Below are positions 35,456 to 43,502 of a stretch of 64,000 nucleotides of DNA, piece after piece. Both the position numbers and the translations under genes were made by a program. The notes beneath the pieces are model-generated. The model saw nothing but the letters and a program-made list of their open reading frames with translations. It searched no databases and was not told where the DNA came from. This stretch comes from JAKAGZ01 sp964412105 (GTDB taxonomy: Bacteria; Bacteroidota; Ignavibacteria; Ignavibacteriales; Ignavibacteriaceae), in contig CAYPNM010000003.1 of assembly GCA_964412105.1 (NCBI GenBank), positions 59,435-123,434 of the forward strand, read 5' to 3'. Every line of letters begins with the position of its first letter. Positions within the stretch are counted from its first letter, which is position 1.

Positions 35456-36272
35456 TTTTGAATCCTTTATCTGTATTAACAACGGTGGCTAAAACTGTTT
35501 CGGGATCGTGCTCAAAAAATAATTTCCAATTCTCATCCACAGCGGCCGGAAGAATCTTCTTTTTTTCAGTAATTGTAATTAAAGGCTGAAGGTCGTATCC
35601 CATAACATATGGTAAAGGTATATGCGATGTTGTCGGGAATAAATCACCGCAATAAAGTATTGTATTTTTAGAGTCAGATATTTTCAAAAGTTGTTGACCA
35701 AAAGTGTGGCCATTTACTACTATAAAATCAATTTCGTCATCAAATTTTTCGTCAGATAATAAATTTAGCATTCCTTCTTCATATAATGGCTCAAAATTAT
35801 CCTTTATATAACTTCCTTTATCCCGATCGGAAGGATTCATTGCCCATTCAAAGTTTTTCTTTTGAACAAAATACTTAGCCTTCGGAAATGCAGGAACAAT
35901 TTTACCGTTTTCAGATTTTGTTGAACCACCAGTATGATCGAAATGAAGATGCGTTAAAATTACATCTGTAATATCTTCTGGTTTTAGATTAAATTCGTTA
36001 AGAGAGATTTCAATCGAATTTTTTTGCGGATCTATGTCATAAATTTTCTTTGCCTTTTCGTCCCATTTATAGCCCATTCCAGTATCTACCAGAATTTTCT
36101 TTTCTCCTTTTTCCAGTAAGAGATTTCTCGTTGCAAGTTTAATTCTGTTTTGGTCATCCGGCGGATTTGTTTTTCCCCATAAATTTTTAGGGATTATTCC
36201 GAACATTGCTCCACCATCCAGACGAAAATATCCTGTGTTTACAACAGAGAGTTTATATTTTCCTATTTGCAT
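35430..36272 (-). CDS. Metallo-beta-lactamase-fold hydrolase
   Basis: The 280-residue protein contains THLHFDHTGG with zinc ligands His108, His110, Asp112 and His113, then VNGHTFGQQ, LYCGDLFPTTSHI, and a late His region (FFEHDPETV). This is the quorum-quenching-lactonase/glyoxalase-like branch, though the substrate is unknown. There is no signal peptide. It is the first gene of the MBL-Rieske-queG run. Confidence 0.88.
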   Translation of the reverse strand: MQIGKYKLSVVNTGYFRLDGGAMFGIIPKNLWGKTNPPDDQNRIKLATRNLLLEKGEKKILVDTGMGYKWDEKAKKIYDIDPQKNSIEISLNEFNLKPEDITDVILTHLHFDHTGGSTKSENGKIVPAFPKAKYFVQKKNFEWAMNPSDRDKGSYIKDNFEPLYEEGMLNLLSDEKFDDEIDFIVVNGHTFGQQLLKISDSKNTILYCGDLFPTTSHIPLPYVMGYDLQPLITITEKKKILPAAVDENWKLFFEHDPETVLATVVNTDKGFKIGEKFDKL

Positions 36273-36376
36273 AAAATCCTAAATGAATTGTTAGTGGAAT
36301 TTCATTTAAGTTATAAATTACGTAACAGTTCGGAAATGTGAAAGGTTGTTTTAGCTACTAGCTGTAAGAAAATAAA

Positions 36377-36408
36377 AAATGGCTTTAATAAGACTATTAA
36401 AGCCATTT
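36377..36408 (-). terminator. Strong terminator of the first ferredoxin gene
   Basis: Perfect 14-bp arms AAATGGCTTTAATA and TATTAAAGCCATTT with a 4-base loop. Read on the minus strand the stem is followed by six T. It lies 28 bases past the stop of the gene ending at 36436. Confidence 0.9.
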
Positions 36409-36435
36409 ATAATCAGGTCGAGGTTAAATAGTTTT

Positions 36436-36768
36436 TTAATTTCGAATTGCGTCTAGTGCTTCTTTTTTTGCTAACAGCACTGTTTCATCCTCTACATGAT
36501 CCGGATCCGGAATGCAGCAATCAACCGGACAAACATCCTGGCACTGAGGTTCATCATGAAAACCTTTGCATTCGGTACATTTGTCTGGCACCACATAAAA
36601 GAAATCATTTGAAAAAAATCCGGTTGCTCCTGCTGGAGATGTATCACCTTCACCAAACATTTTACCATCTAATTCCCACTGAGAACCTCCTTCATAAATT
36701 GCATTATTAGGGCATTCAGGTTCGCAGGCACCGCAATTGATACATTCATCGGTTATTTTAATAGCCAT
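36436..36768 (-). CDS. Dicluster 4Fe-4S ferredoxin, copy 1
   Basis: A 110-residue electron carrier with two [4Fe-4S] sites: [12 protein letters not shown] near the N terminus and [18 protein letters not shown] near residue 65. About 40 residues (YEGGSQWEL ... FFSNDFFYVVPDK) separate the clusters, longer than in clostridial ferredoxins. This is the Bacteroidota/Chlorobi type used with pyruvate or 2-oxoglutarate ferredoxin oxidoreductases. It is about 76% identical (84 of 110 by eye) to copy 2, 286 bases away on the same strand. Each copy has its own hairpin terminator. Confidence 0.92.
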   Translation of the reverse strand: MAIKITDECINCGACEPECPNNAIYEGGSQWELDGKMFGEGDTSPAGATGFFSNDFFYVVPDKCTECKGFHDEPQCQDVCPVDCCIPDPDHVEDETVLLAKKEALDAIRN

Positions 36769-37004
36769 TTTAAGACCTCCATTTTCTCTAAATATTTAGT
36801 AATTATTTGTTTCCAACTTTTTATAATTACTCTTAATAATTACCAATTTTATGCCAAATGTTTATGGCTCACTTTTTATTAAAAATTTAAGAAATACTTC
36901 AATATTGCACATTTCCGTGCGAATTTTAAGAAATGAGGGAACTGGTTTCTCTTATATGAGAATATGGAAAATGAGAGGCAAGATTTAAAATAGCTTAAAC
37001 TTAA

Positions 37005-37030
37005 AATGGCTACGCAAGAGCATAGCCATT
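37005..37030 (-). terminator. Terminator of the second ferredoxin gene
   Basis: Arms AATGGCTA (37005-37012) and TAGCCATT (37023-37030) with an inner GC pair. On the minus strand it is followed by TTTTAAGTTT. It lies 25 bases after the stop of the gene ending at 37055, isolating the two ferredoxin copies into separate transcripts. Confidence 0.75.
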
Positions 37031-37054
37031 ATAAGAATCAAAAAAATTTCAATA

Positions 37055-37387
37055 CTATCTACCAATTCCATCAAGATATTCTTTTCTCTTTAAAAGAGTT
37101 GCCTCATCTTCTACGTGTTTCGGATCAGGAATACAGCAGTCCACCGGACAAACTGCAGCACATTGAGGTTCATCATGAAACCCTTTACACTCAGTACATT
37201 TATCGGGCACTATAAAGAAAAAATCATTCGAGAAAAATCCGTCAGCGCCACTCGGAGCTGCCTGACCTTCCCCATAGGTCGTACCGGCCAGTTCCCACTG
37301 TTGCCCCCCTTCATAAATTGCAGTATTAGGGCATTCAGGCTCGCAGGCACCGCAGTTGATACATTCCTCGGTTATCATTATTGCCAT
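37055..37387 (-). CDS. Dicluster 4Fe-4S ferredoxin, copy 2
   Basis: Same plan as copy 1: [12 protein letters not shown] and [18 protein letters not shown] with all eight cysteines present. Differences cluster in the spacer between the clusters (residues 29-49) and at the C terminus, while cluster-binding parts are nearly unchanged. That suggests a duplication followed by divergence in potential or partner choice. Separate promoters and terminators would allow different expression of the two copies. Confidence 0.92.
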   Translation of the reverse strand: MAIMITEECINCGACEPECPNTAIYEGGQQWELAGTTYGEGQAAPSGADGFFSNDFFFIVPDKCTECKGFHDEPQCAAVCPVDCCIPDPKHVEDEATLLKRKEYLDGIGR

Positions 37388-37517
37388 TAAAAAAACTCCT
37401 TTACTTTTTTAATTATGCTTTGTCAATTCAGAAACTAATTATTATTTCTTAGTAAAAAATAAAAATTTTCTTTTTCTTATGCTAATGAATCTTTTTGCTA
37501 TTAAATGAAAACAAATT

Positions 37518-38234
37518 TTACCAGCCTCCGCTTGCGCCACCTCCACCAAAGCTCCCTCCCCCGCCACTGAAACCTCCAAATCCGCCTCCACCTCCAAAGC
37601 TTCCACCTGACCCACCACTGAAACCACCAGGGAAAAATATAAAACCTCCGCCTCTTCTTCCTCTACGGATTATTGACATTATTACCATAAAGATAATAAA
37701 TATCAGCGTCCCCATACCGGAGAAGCCTTTATCTCTGTCATTATTATTCAGATTCTTATCTGCTTTATATTCACCGGCGATGGCAGAAATCATAGTACTT
37801 AGACCGTCAGTAATACCAGCATAGTATTCATCCTTTCTGAAATGCGGGGCAACAACATTTCTTATTATCGAACTGCAAAGAGCATCCGGCAAAACTCCTT
37901 CCAATCCGTATCCAACTTCTATCCGCATCTTTTTGTCATTTTTTACAACAAGGAATAATGCACCGTTATCGTGCTGCTTAGTCCCAATTTTATTTTTTTC
38001 AGCTACATCCATGCTGTAATATTCCAAGGGATAATTATCCAAGGTCGGAATCATAAGAAGCACAAGTTGGTTAGAGGTAGAGTCCTGATAGGTTTTTAAA
38101 TCCGCATTCAGAGTGTTTAACTCAGAAGAATTTAAAGTATTCGTCAAATCATTTGCCCAGTGTTCAAGTTGAGGAACTTTTGGCTGGGCATATAAAACAG
38201 CTATAGAAAAAAGGACGGTAAGAAGTACTTTCAT
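37518..38234 (-). CDS. TPM-domain protein (YgcG family) with glycine-rich tail
   Basis: The ATG at 38234 gives a clean signal peptide (MKVLLTVLFSIAVLYAQ). The TPM domain spans about 20-150, with KIGTKQHDNGALFLVVKNDKKMRIEVGYGLEG. A membrane helix (about 170-190) is followed by a Gly/Ser/Phe-rich tail ending GGW. The domain faces the periplasm and has been linked to photosystem repair and acid-phosphatase activity in other organisms. Its LemA neighbour lies 5 bases upstream, a partnership seen widely in bacteria. Exact role unknown. Confidence 0.85.
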   Translation of the reverse strand: MKVLLTVLFSIAVLYAQPKVPQLEHWANDLTNTLNSSELNTLNADLKTYQDSTSNQLVLLMIPTLDNYPLEYYSMDVAEKNKIGTKQHDNGALFLVVKNDKKMRIEVGYGLEGVLPDALCSSIIRNVVAPHFRKDEYYAGITDGLSTMISAIAGEYKADKNLNNNDRDKGFSGMGTLIFIIFMVIMSIIRRGRRGGGFIFFPGGFSGGSGGSFGGGGGFGGFSGGGGSFGGGGASGGW

Positions 38235-38239
38235 CAAGA

Positions 38240-38845
38240 TTAAAACTCAACTTTTGGCGGTGTTTCAGCACCAGCGGTTGCCTGAAAATATTGCTTTTCT
38301 CTAAAACCGAAAATATTAGCAAAGATAGAATTAGGAAACAATTTTATATTGGTATTATAGCTTTGAACAGTTTCGTTAAATCTTCTTCGTTCAACCGAAA
38401 TTCTGTTTTCGGTTCCTTCCAGTTGAGCCTGCAATTGTAGAAAATTTTCATTCGCTTTTAGATCAGGATAATTTTCCACAGTAACGAGTAATCTCGATAA
38501 TGCACCGCTTAATTCATTTTGAGCAGATTGGAATTTTTGAAATGCCTGAGGATTATTTAAGACATCCGAAGATACATTCATCTGCCCAACCTTTGCCCTG
38601 GCATTAGTGACGTCGGTTAAAACTCCTCTCTCAAAATTGGCATATCCTTTAACTGTATTCACAAGATTGGGTATCAGATCGGCTCTCCGCTGATATTGGT
38701 TTTCAACCTGGCTCCAGCTTTGATTTACAGTTTCATTTAAGGTAACCAGATTATTGTAAACATTTTTCACCCAAACAAATAGAATAATTAGTAGTAATAC
38801 TAATCCTCCCCCTATTGATAGCCCAACTACCAATCCTTTTTTCAT
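38240..38845 (-). CDS. lemA: LemA-family membrane protein
   Basis: The 201-residue protein has one N-terminal membrane helix (VGLSIGGGLVLLLIILFVWV), then a long helical domain with the family motif NQSWSQVENQYQRRADLIPNLVNTVKGYA and the later NRISVERRRFNETVQSYNTNIKLFPN. LemA proteins are anchored helical bundles of unclear function. It forms an operon with the TPM-domain gene. Confidence 0.92.
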   Translation of the reverse strand: MKKGLVVGLSIGGGLVLLLIILFVWVKNVYNNLVTLNETVNQSWSQVENQYQRRADLIPNLVNTVKGYANFERGVLTDVTNARAKVGQMNVSSDVLNNPQAFQKFQSAQNELSGALSRLLVTVENYPDLKANENFLQLQAQLEGTENRISVERRRFNETVQSYNTNIKLFPNSIFANIFGFREKQYFQATAGAETPPKVEF

Positions 38846-39006
38846 CCAACCTCCTCTAAGCGATTAGAAAATAAAAGGCTAATAAGCCTCAATTATTTCA
38901 AATCCCCTGAACAAAAATGAAACCGGATAAGATATTTTTATTTTTCCAAAATTAATGAATTCAATTTAAGCGCTTTTTTAAACAATTTCCAACTGGAAAA
39001 GGACTG

Positions 39007-40152
39007 TTAATGTCCATCCAACAAAGCTCGGGCAATAACCATTCTTTGAATTTCAGAGGTTCCCTCATAAATTTCTGTGATTTTTGAATCCCTTAAATAC
39101 CTTTCAACAAGATATTCTCTTACATAACCATAGCCACCATGAATTTGAACTGCATCTAAAGCACATTCCACAGCTATTTTTGAAGAATATAACTTTGCCA
39201 TTGCGGCTTCCTTGTAATATTTCTTATCTGCATCTTTTAATGCAGCAGCATTAAAAGTAAGTAATTTCGCAGTATCAACTTTCATAGCCATATCGGATAA
39301 TTTAAATTGAATTGCCTGGAAGTTAGAAATAGTCTGACCAAAAGCTTTTCTTTCTTTAGCATATTTAATCGAAGCTTCAAGTGAAGCTTCAGCAATTCCA
39401 ATAGCCTGGGCAGCAATCCCAATTCTGCCGCCATTTAGCGTATTCATTGCAAAATTAAATCCTTTACCCTCTTCCCAAACAAGATTGTTAACAGGCACTT
39501 TGCAATTTTCAAAAGCCAATGAACAGGTATCTGAACTTCTAATTCCTAACTTATCCTCTTTCTTTCCCTGAGTAAATCCTTCTGTTCCTTTCTCCACAAG
39601 CAGGGTGGAAATTCCTTTATGTCCTTTTTGTTTATCGGTTGTTGCCATAACCAGGTACCAATCAGCATTTTTTCCATTAGTAATCCAGTTTTTCATTCCA
39701 TTAAGCACATAAAATTCTCCCTGTTTATCGGCGGTCGTCTTTTGCTTTGTTGCATCACTTCCAGCTTCAGGTTCAGATAAAGCAAAAGCACCCAGTTTTT
39801 CACCCTTAGCCAAAGGTATAAGATAATTTTGCTTCATATAATCAGAGCCATATTTTTCAAGACCAAAGCATACAAGAGAATTATTTACCGACATTATCAC
39901 CCCTACACTTGCATCAACTTTTGAAATTTCAATCATTGCTAGCACATAGCTTAATGTATCCAGCCCTGCGCCTCCATATTCAGGTGACACCATCATACCT
40001 AAAAAACCAAGTTCACCCAACTTTTTTACTATTTCATGTGGAAATTCTGCATCTATATCTCTCTGCACTGCAGAAGGTGCAACTTCAGCCTCCGCAAATT
40101 CTTTTGCAGAATCCCGGATCATAATTTGATCTTCTGTCAATTCAAAATTCAT
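39007..40152 (-). CDS. Acyl-CoA dehydrogenase, short form (butyryl-CoA type)
   Basis: The 381-residue FAD enzyme matches the short/branched-chain group: FALSEPEAGSDATKQKT, MKNWITNGKNADWYLVMATT, GRIGIAAQAIGIAEASLEASIKYAKERKAFGQTI, and the C-terminal KITEIYEGTSEIQRMVIAR with the catalytic Glu. It is a stand-alone gene, far from the fad block at 15.6-23 kb, and lacks the C-terminal extension of that paralogue. It probably handles short chains; direct substrate data cannot be read from sequence. Confidence 0.92.
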   Translation of the reverse strand: MNFELTEDQIMIRDSAKEFAEAEVAPSAVQRDIDAEFPHEIVKKLGELGFLGMMVSPEYGGAGLDTLSYVLAMIEISKVDASVGVIMSVNNSLVCFGLEKYGSDYMKQNYLIPLAKGEKLGAFALSEPEAGSDATKQKTTADKQGEFYVLNGMKNWITNGKNADWYLVMATTDKQKGHKGISTLLVEKGTEGFTQGKKEDKLGIRSSDTCSLAFENCKVPVNNLVWEEGKGFNFAMNTLNGGRIGIAAQAIGIAEASLEASIKYAKERKAFGQTISNFQAIQFKLSDMAMKVDTAKLLTFNAAALKDADKKYYKEAAMAKLYSSKIAVECALDAVQIHGGYGYVREYLVERYLRDSKITEIYEGTSEIQRMVIARALLDGH

Positions 40153-40374
40153 TGTTAATTTTCTCCCTTTTAATTTATCAATTTAAGAATTCGTGCCTTT
40201 TACAGGTAGGCATTGTTAAGAAAGTTTCCTCAGAACAGAACGGATTACTTAATAATCTTATAACAAAAATACAGCAATAAAACTTAGATAGCAATGTAAG
40301 TTATCTATGTAGCAGCAAAATCAGGTTTTGCTTTATAAATTTAATGGAACTTCAATTATCATTATATTTACGCT

Positions 40375-41490
40375 ATGATAAGTAAATTAAAAAAAGCAAA
40401 AGAGGCTGAAACCAGCCATAAATCTTTAAAACCAAAGATGCTACTCAAAGGGATGACCATTGATGAGTTAAGAGATTACTTTTTAAGAACGGGCCAAAAT
40501 AAATTTCGAGGGGATCAGGTTTTTAATTGGATGTATAATGACCTTATTACTGATTATAATGAAATGCTGAATATTCCTAAGCAGCTTCGCTCAAAGTTAA
40601 GAAGAGAAACCATTTTAATTACTTTGAATAATAGTGAAATCAAGGAGTCTTCCAAAACTGGTACAAAGAAATTTATTTTTGAAACTCTTGATAAAAAAAA
40701 AATAGAATCGGTAATAATTCCAGAAGAAAAAAGGACAACATTATGCATTTCCACACAAGTAGGCTGCCCTTTGGATTGCCAATTTTGTGCTACAGGATTG
40801 ATGGGGTATAAAAAAAATCTAGGCCCAGGAGAAATCTTTGATCAATATTTATTGTCAGCAAGAGATTACGGAAAAGATAATATTACTAATATTGTTTATA
40901 TGGGAATGGGTGAGCCTCTGCTGAATTTCAATTCAACGATAATGACACTAAAAATATTTTCTGAAGAACTTACAAAAGGAATAAGCCTGAAAAAAATTAC
41001 TGTATCGACGGCAGGCATTGTACCAAAAATAATAGAATTAGCTGATACGGGATTGAAAGTAAAACTCGCATTTTCACTTCATTCCTGTTTTGATGAAATA
41101 AGAAACAAAATTATGCCCATTAATATCAAATACCCATTAAGACAAAATATTGAGTCACTCAAATATTTTTCAAAGAAAACAGATAGTAGAATAACTTTTG
41201 AATATGTAATGTTGAACGGCATTAATGACAGAGATGAAGATATAGCGGCACTTTCTAAACTTTGTTCTCAAATGCCTTCAAAAATAAATATAATCCCATT
41301 TAATTCACTTCAGCATATAAATCCAAAGGGTTATGCTGCTGAATTAAGGCCTACTCCAAAACATAGAATTGATGAATTCTCACAAAAGCTGCGTGGGAAA
41401 AATATAAGCGTATTTATCAGGAACACTCAGGGTGATGATATAGCTGCAGCTTGTGGACAGCTTGCATATAAAGGATTGTCAATTCAATAA
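40375..41490 (+). CDS. rlmN: Dual-specificity RNA methyltransferase RlmN
   Basis: A radical SAM enzyme that methylates C2 of A2503 in 23S rRNA and A37 in some tRNAs. The 371-residue protein has the cluster motif Cys131-x3-Cys135-x2-Cys138 (CPLDCQFC), the mono-Cys Cys124 (TTLCIS) and the methyl-carrying Cys360 (AAACGQL). GMGEPLLN is the family SAM-binding segment. The first 20 residues are basic and not conserved. The SpoU methylase gene follows 16 bases later on the same strand. Confidence 0.95.
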   Translation: MISKLKKAKEAETSHKSLKPKMLLKGMTIDELRDYFLRTGQNKFRGDQVFNWMYNDLITDYNEMLNIPKQLRSKLRRETILITLNNSEIKESSKTGTKKFIFETLDKKKIESVIIPEEKRTTLCISTQVGCPLDCQFCATGLMGYKKNLGPGEIFDQYLLSARDYGKDNITNIVYMGMGEPLLNFNSTIMTLKIFSEELTKGISLKKITVSTAGIVPKIIELADTGLKVKLAFSLHSCFDEIRNKIMPINIKYPLRQNIESLKYFSKKTDSRITFEYVMLNGINDRDEDIAALSKLCSQMPSKINIIPFNSLQHINPKGYAAELRPTPKHRIDEFSQKLRGKNISVFIRNTQGDDIAAACGQLAYKGLSIQ

Positions 41491-41506
41491 TATTTTATAC
41501 TTCTAA

Positions 41507-42046
41507 ATGAAAAAACTAACTCACGATGAAATTTCTATAAATAGAAGTAAAATTGAAGATCTTCATAAAGTCAAAAAGCTGCCAGTATACGTAGTTTTAA
41601 ACAGTATCAGAAGTAATTATAACGTTGGTTCCATTTTTAGAACTTCTGACGGAGCTATGATTGAAAAATTGTATCTGTGTGGATACACTCCGCATCCTCC
41701 TAAGAAAGAGATTCTTAAAACTGCACTAGGAGCAACAGAAAGTGTTTCGTGGGAATATGTAAAGGATGCAAAAGGAATAATCACAAAATTAAAATCACAA
41801 GGAATTGGAATCTGTGCCCTTGAGCTGACAGACACCAGCAAAAAATATTACGAAATATCAAATAACGACTTCCCTATATGTTTGCTTATAGGTAATGAGA
41901 TTACAGGTGTGTCACAAGAACTGATTGATCTTTGTGATTTTTCGATAGAAATTCCACAATACGGAATAAAGCAGTCTTTGAATGTTGCGGTAGCTTATGG
42001 AATTGCAATTTTTGAACTAAGAAAAGTTTTTGATTTAGGTTCTTGA
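41507..42046 (+). CDS. SpoU/TrmH-family RNA ribose methyltransferase
   Basis: The 179-residue protein has the SPOUT knot motifs: NVGSIFRTSDGAMIEKLYLCGYTP (motif 1), LLIGNEITGVSQE (motif 2) and IEIPQYGIKQSLNVAVAYGIAIFE (motif 3). It should 2'-O-methylate a tRNA or rRNA nucleotide, and the exact target is unknown. It is cotranscribed with rlmN, both RNA methylases. Its 3' end overlaps the convergent AlbA_2 gene by 12 bases. Confidence 0.9.
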   Translation: MKKLTHDEISINRSKIEDLHKVKKLPVYVVLNSIRSNYNVGSIFRTSDGAMIEKLYLCGYTPHPPKKEILKTALGATESVSWEYVKDAKGIITKLKSQGIGICALELTDTSKKYYEISNNDFPICLLIGNEITGVSQELIDLCDFSIEIPQYGIKQSLNVAVAYGIAIFELRKVFDLGS

Positions 42047-42691
42047 AGTAAAATATTCTTCCCCATTTTCCTTTGTATGAATCATTAATAGTTTTGCCCT
42101 AACCATTTTTACTAAAGTGCGTGAAGCCCGCCTAGCGGAAATATTGACAAGTTCACTTAAGTCCCTCACTGTAATTGTTTCGTTTTTATCCAAATATTCA
42201 AAAGCATTCTTTTCTATATCACCAATTGAATATTTTTTTAATTTCAAATTTTCTGATTCTGCTCTCATAATTCTCATCATTTCCTTACTAGCCTGCATAC
42301 TTTTATCATTTACTCTTATAAATACCACTGCTTTTGTAATATCGAATTTTTTCAAGTAATCCTGAAGCCTGTGAGGCTTATTTTTTGATTCAGGAATATT
42401 AACGATAACAATTTCTTTACCGTTTACATCTACAAATTCAACCTGGTATTGCAGTGGAGGTATACAATAATTTTCAGCTGTTTCTTTCACTAGTTCCACT
42501 TCCGTCTTTTCACTATCGACCCCGACGATTTCCTTATTATCATCAACGCCGAAAAGTATAACACCACCATTAGTATTCGCAAAAGCAATCATTTCCTTAG
42601 CAATTTTTTCGTGTGTAGAAAATTTTCGCTTAAATTCGCAACTAAGGCTTTCTCCTTTTTCAATAATTTCCAAAAGATCTTTTCTTTTCAT
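42035..42691 (-). CDS. AlbA_2/Schlafen-type ATP-binding protein with winged-helix-like C terminus
   Basis: Residues 1-140 show the AlbA_2 pattern: LSCEFKRKFSTHEKIAKEMIAFANTNGGVILFGVDDNKEIVGVD, then RVNDKSMQAS. The last 60 residues (NETITVRDLSELVNISARRASRTLVKMVRAKLLMIHTKENGEEYF) look like a winged helix that would bind DNA. Such proteins are putative transcription regulators or nucleases-in-waiting. It lies 4 bases downstream of the transglycosylase gene on the same strand. Role unknown. Confidence 0.8.
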   Translation of the reverse strand: MKRKDLLEIIEKGESLSCEFKRKFSTHEKIAKEMIAFANTNGGVILFGVDDNKEIVGVDSEKTEVELVKETAENYCIPPLQYQVEFVDVNGKEIVIVNIPESKNKPHRLQDYLKKFDITKAVVFIRVNDKSMQASKEMMRIMRAESENLKLKKYSIGDIEKNAFEYLDKNETITVRDLSELVNISARRASRTLVKMVRAKLLMIHTKENGEEYFTSRT

Positions 42692-42695
42692 TTAT

Positions 42696-43445
42696 TTATT
42701 TTGATTTTGGAAAAAGAATGACGTCATCAGCTCTAGAAAGAATTATTGAAGATCTTCGAAGTACATAAGATGAGTTAACATTTGGTGAATGCTCAAGTGG
42801 TGAAGGAATTACCGCAGCTAAACGCGCACATTGATCTCTTGTTAAATTTTCAGGTTTTTTATTGAAATAAGTTTCAGCTGCCTTTTCAATACCGAAAATT
42901 CCGTTGCCCCATTCCACAGCATTGACATAATTCTGCAGTATAGATCTTTTAGGGAGCTCTTTTTCCATTCTGAATGTAATTACAAATTCTTTAGCTTTTC
43001 GAATGACAGTTCTTTCTGTAGTTAAATATAGGTTTTTTGCAAGCTGCATAGTTAATGTGCTACCTCCCCTTATAGTTCTTCCTCTTCTTTTGTTTGTTTT
43101 GAGAGCAATATGCAACTCATCCCAATCTACTCCCTTATGAGAGAAAAAGCTTCCATCTTCCATAGATATTATCGATTTAAGCAGATAAGGATTTACTTCA
43201 CCTATATCTATCCATGACTGTTTGGGATAATACACCAAGCAATGTTCGATGGCGCGTTGTTGCATCAGTGAGGTTATTCTAAAATGACAGTATTGAAGCA
43301 GGGGAATCTGAAAAGATGGTAAACTGAAATAAAGTAAAAATAAAATGTATAATAAAAGGGTTTGAATTTTTCTCCTTTTGAAAAAAGGAAGCAACTTATT
43401 AAAATGAGCTGCCAATTCGTTCTGCGGAAATTGTGTGGTAATCAT
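42696..43445 (-). CDS. mtgA: Monofunctional peptidoglycan glycosyltransferase
   Basis: The enzyme polymerises lipid II into glycan strands at the outer face of the inner membrane. After a membrane helix (about 30-50) the GT51 motifs appear: SMEDGSFFSHKGVDWD with the catalytic Glu, RGGSTLTMQLAKNLYL, EFVITFRMEKELPKRSILQNYVN, and GIEKAAETYFNKKP. No transpeptidase domain follows, so it is the MtgA form (249 residues). Confidence 0.92.
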   Translation of the reverse strand: MITTQFPQNELAAHFNKLLPFFKRRKIQTLLLYILFLLYFSLPSFQIPLLQYCHFRITSLMQQRAIEHCLVYYPKQSWIDIGEVNPYLLKSIISMEDGSFFSHKGVDWDELHIALKTNKRRGRTIRGGSTLTMQLAKNLYLTTERTVIRKAKEFVITFRMEKELPKRSILQNYVNAVEWGNGIFGIEKAAETYFNKKPENLTRDQCARLAAVIPSPLEHSPNVNSSYVLRRSSIILSRADDVILFPKSK

Positions 43446-43502
43446 CAGACAATTTAAGGGCAGATTATTTTTTAGTTTTGGTAAATTAGAGAAATATTTC
43501 GT

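Noticed and set aside
37495..37824. Proline-rich plus-strand frame opposite the TPM-domain gene
   Set aside because: It is the antisense reading of the Gly-rich tail; proline runs are the expected complement of glycine codons.
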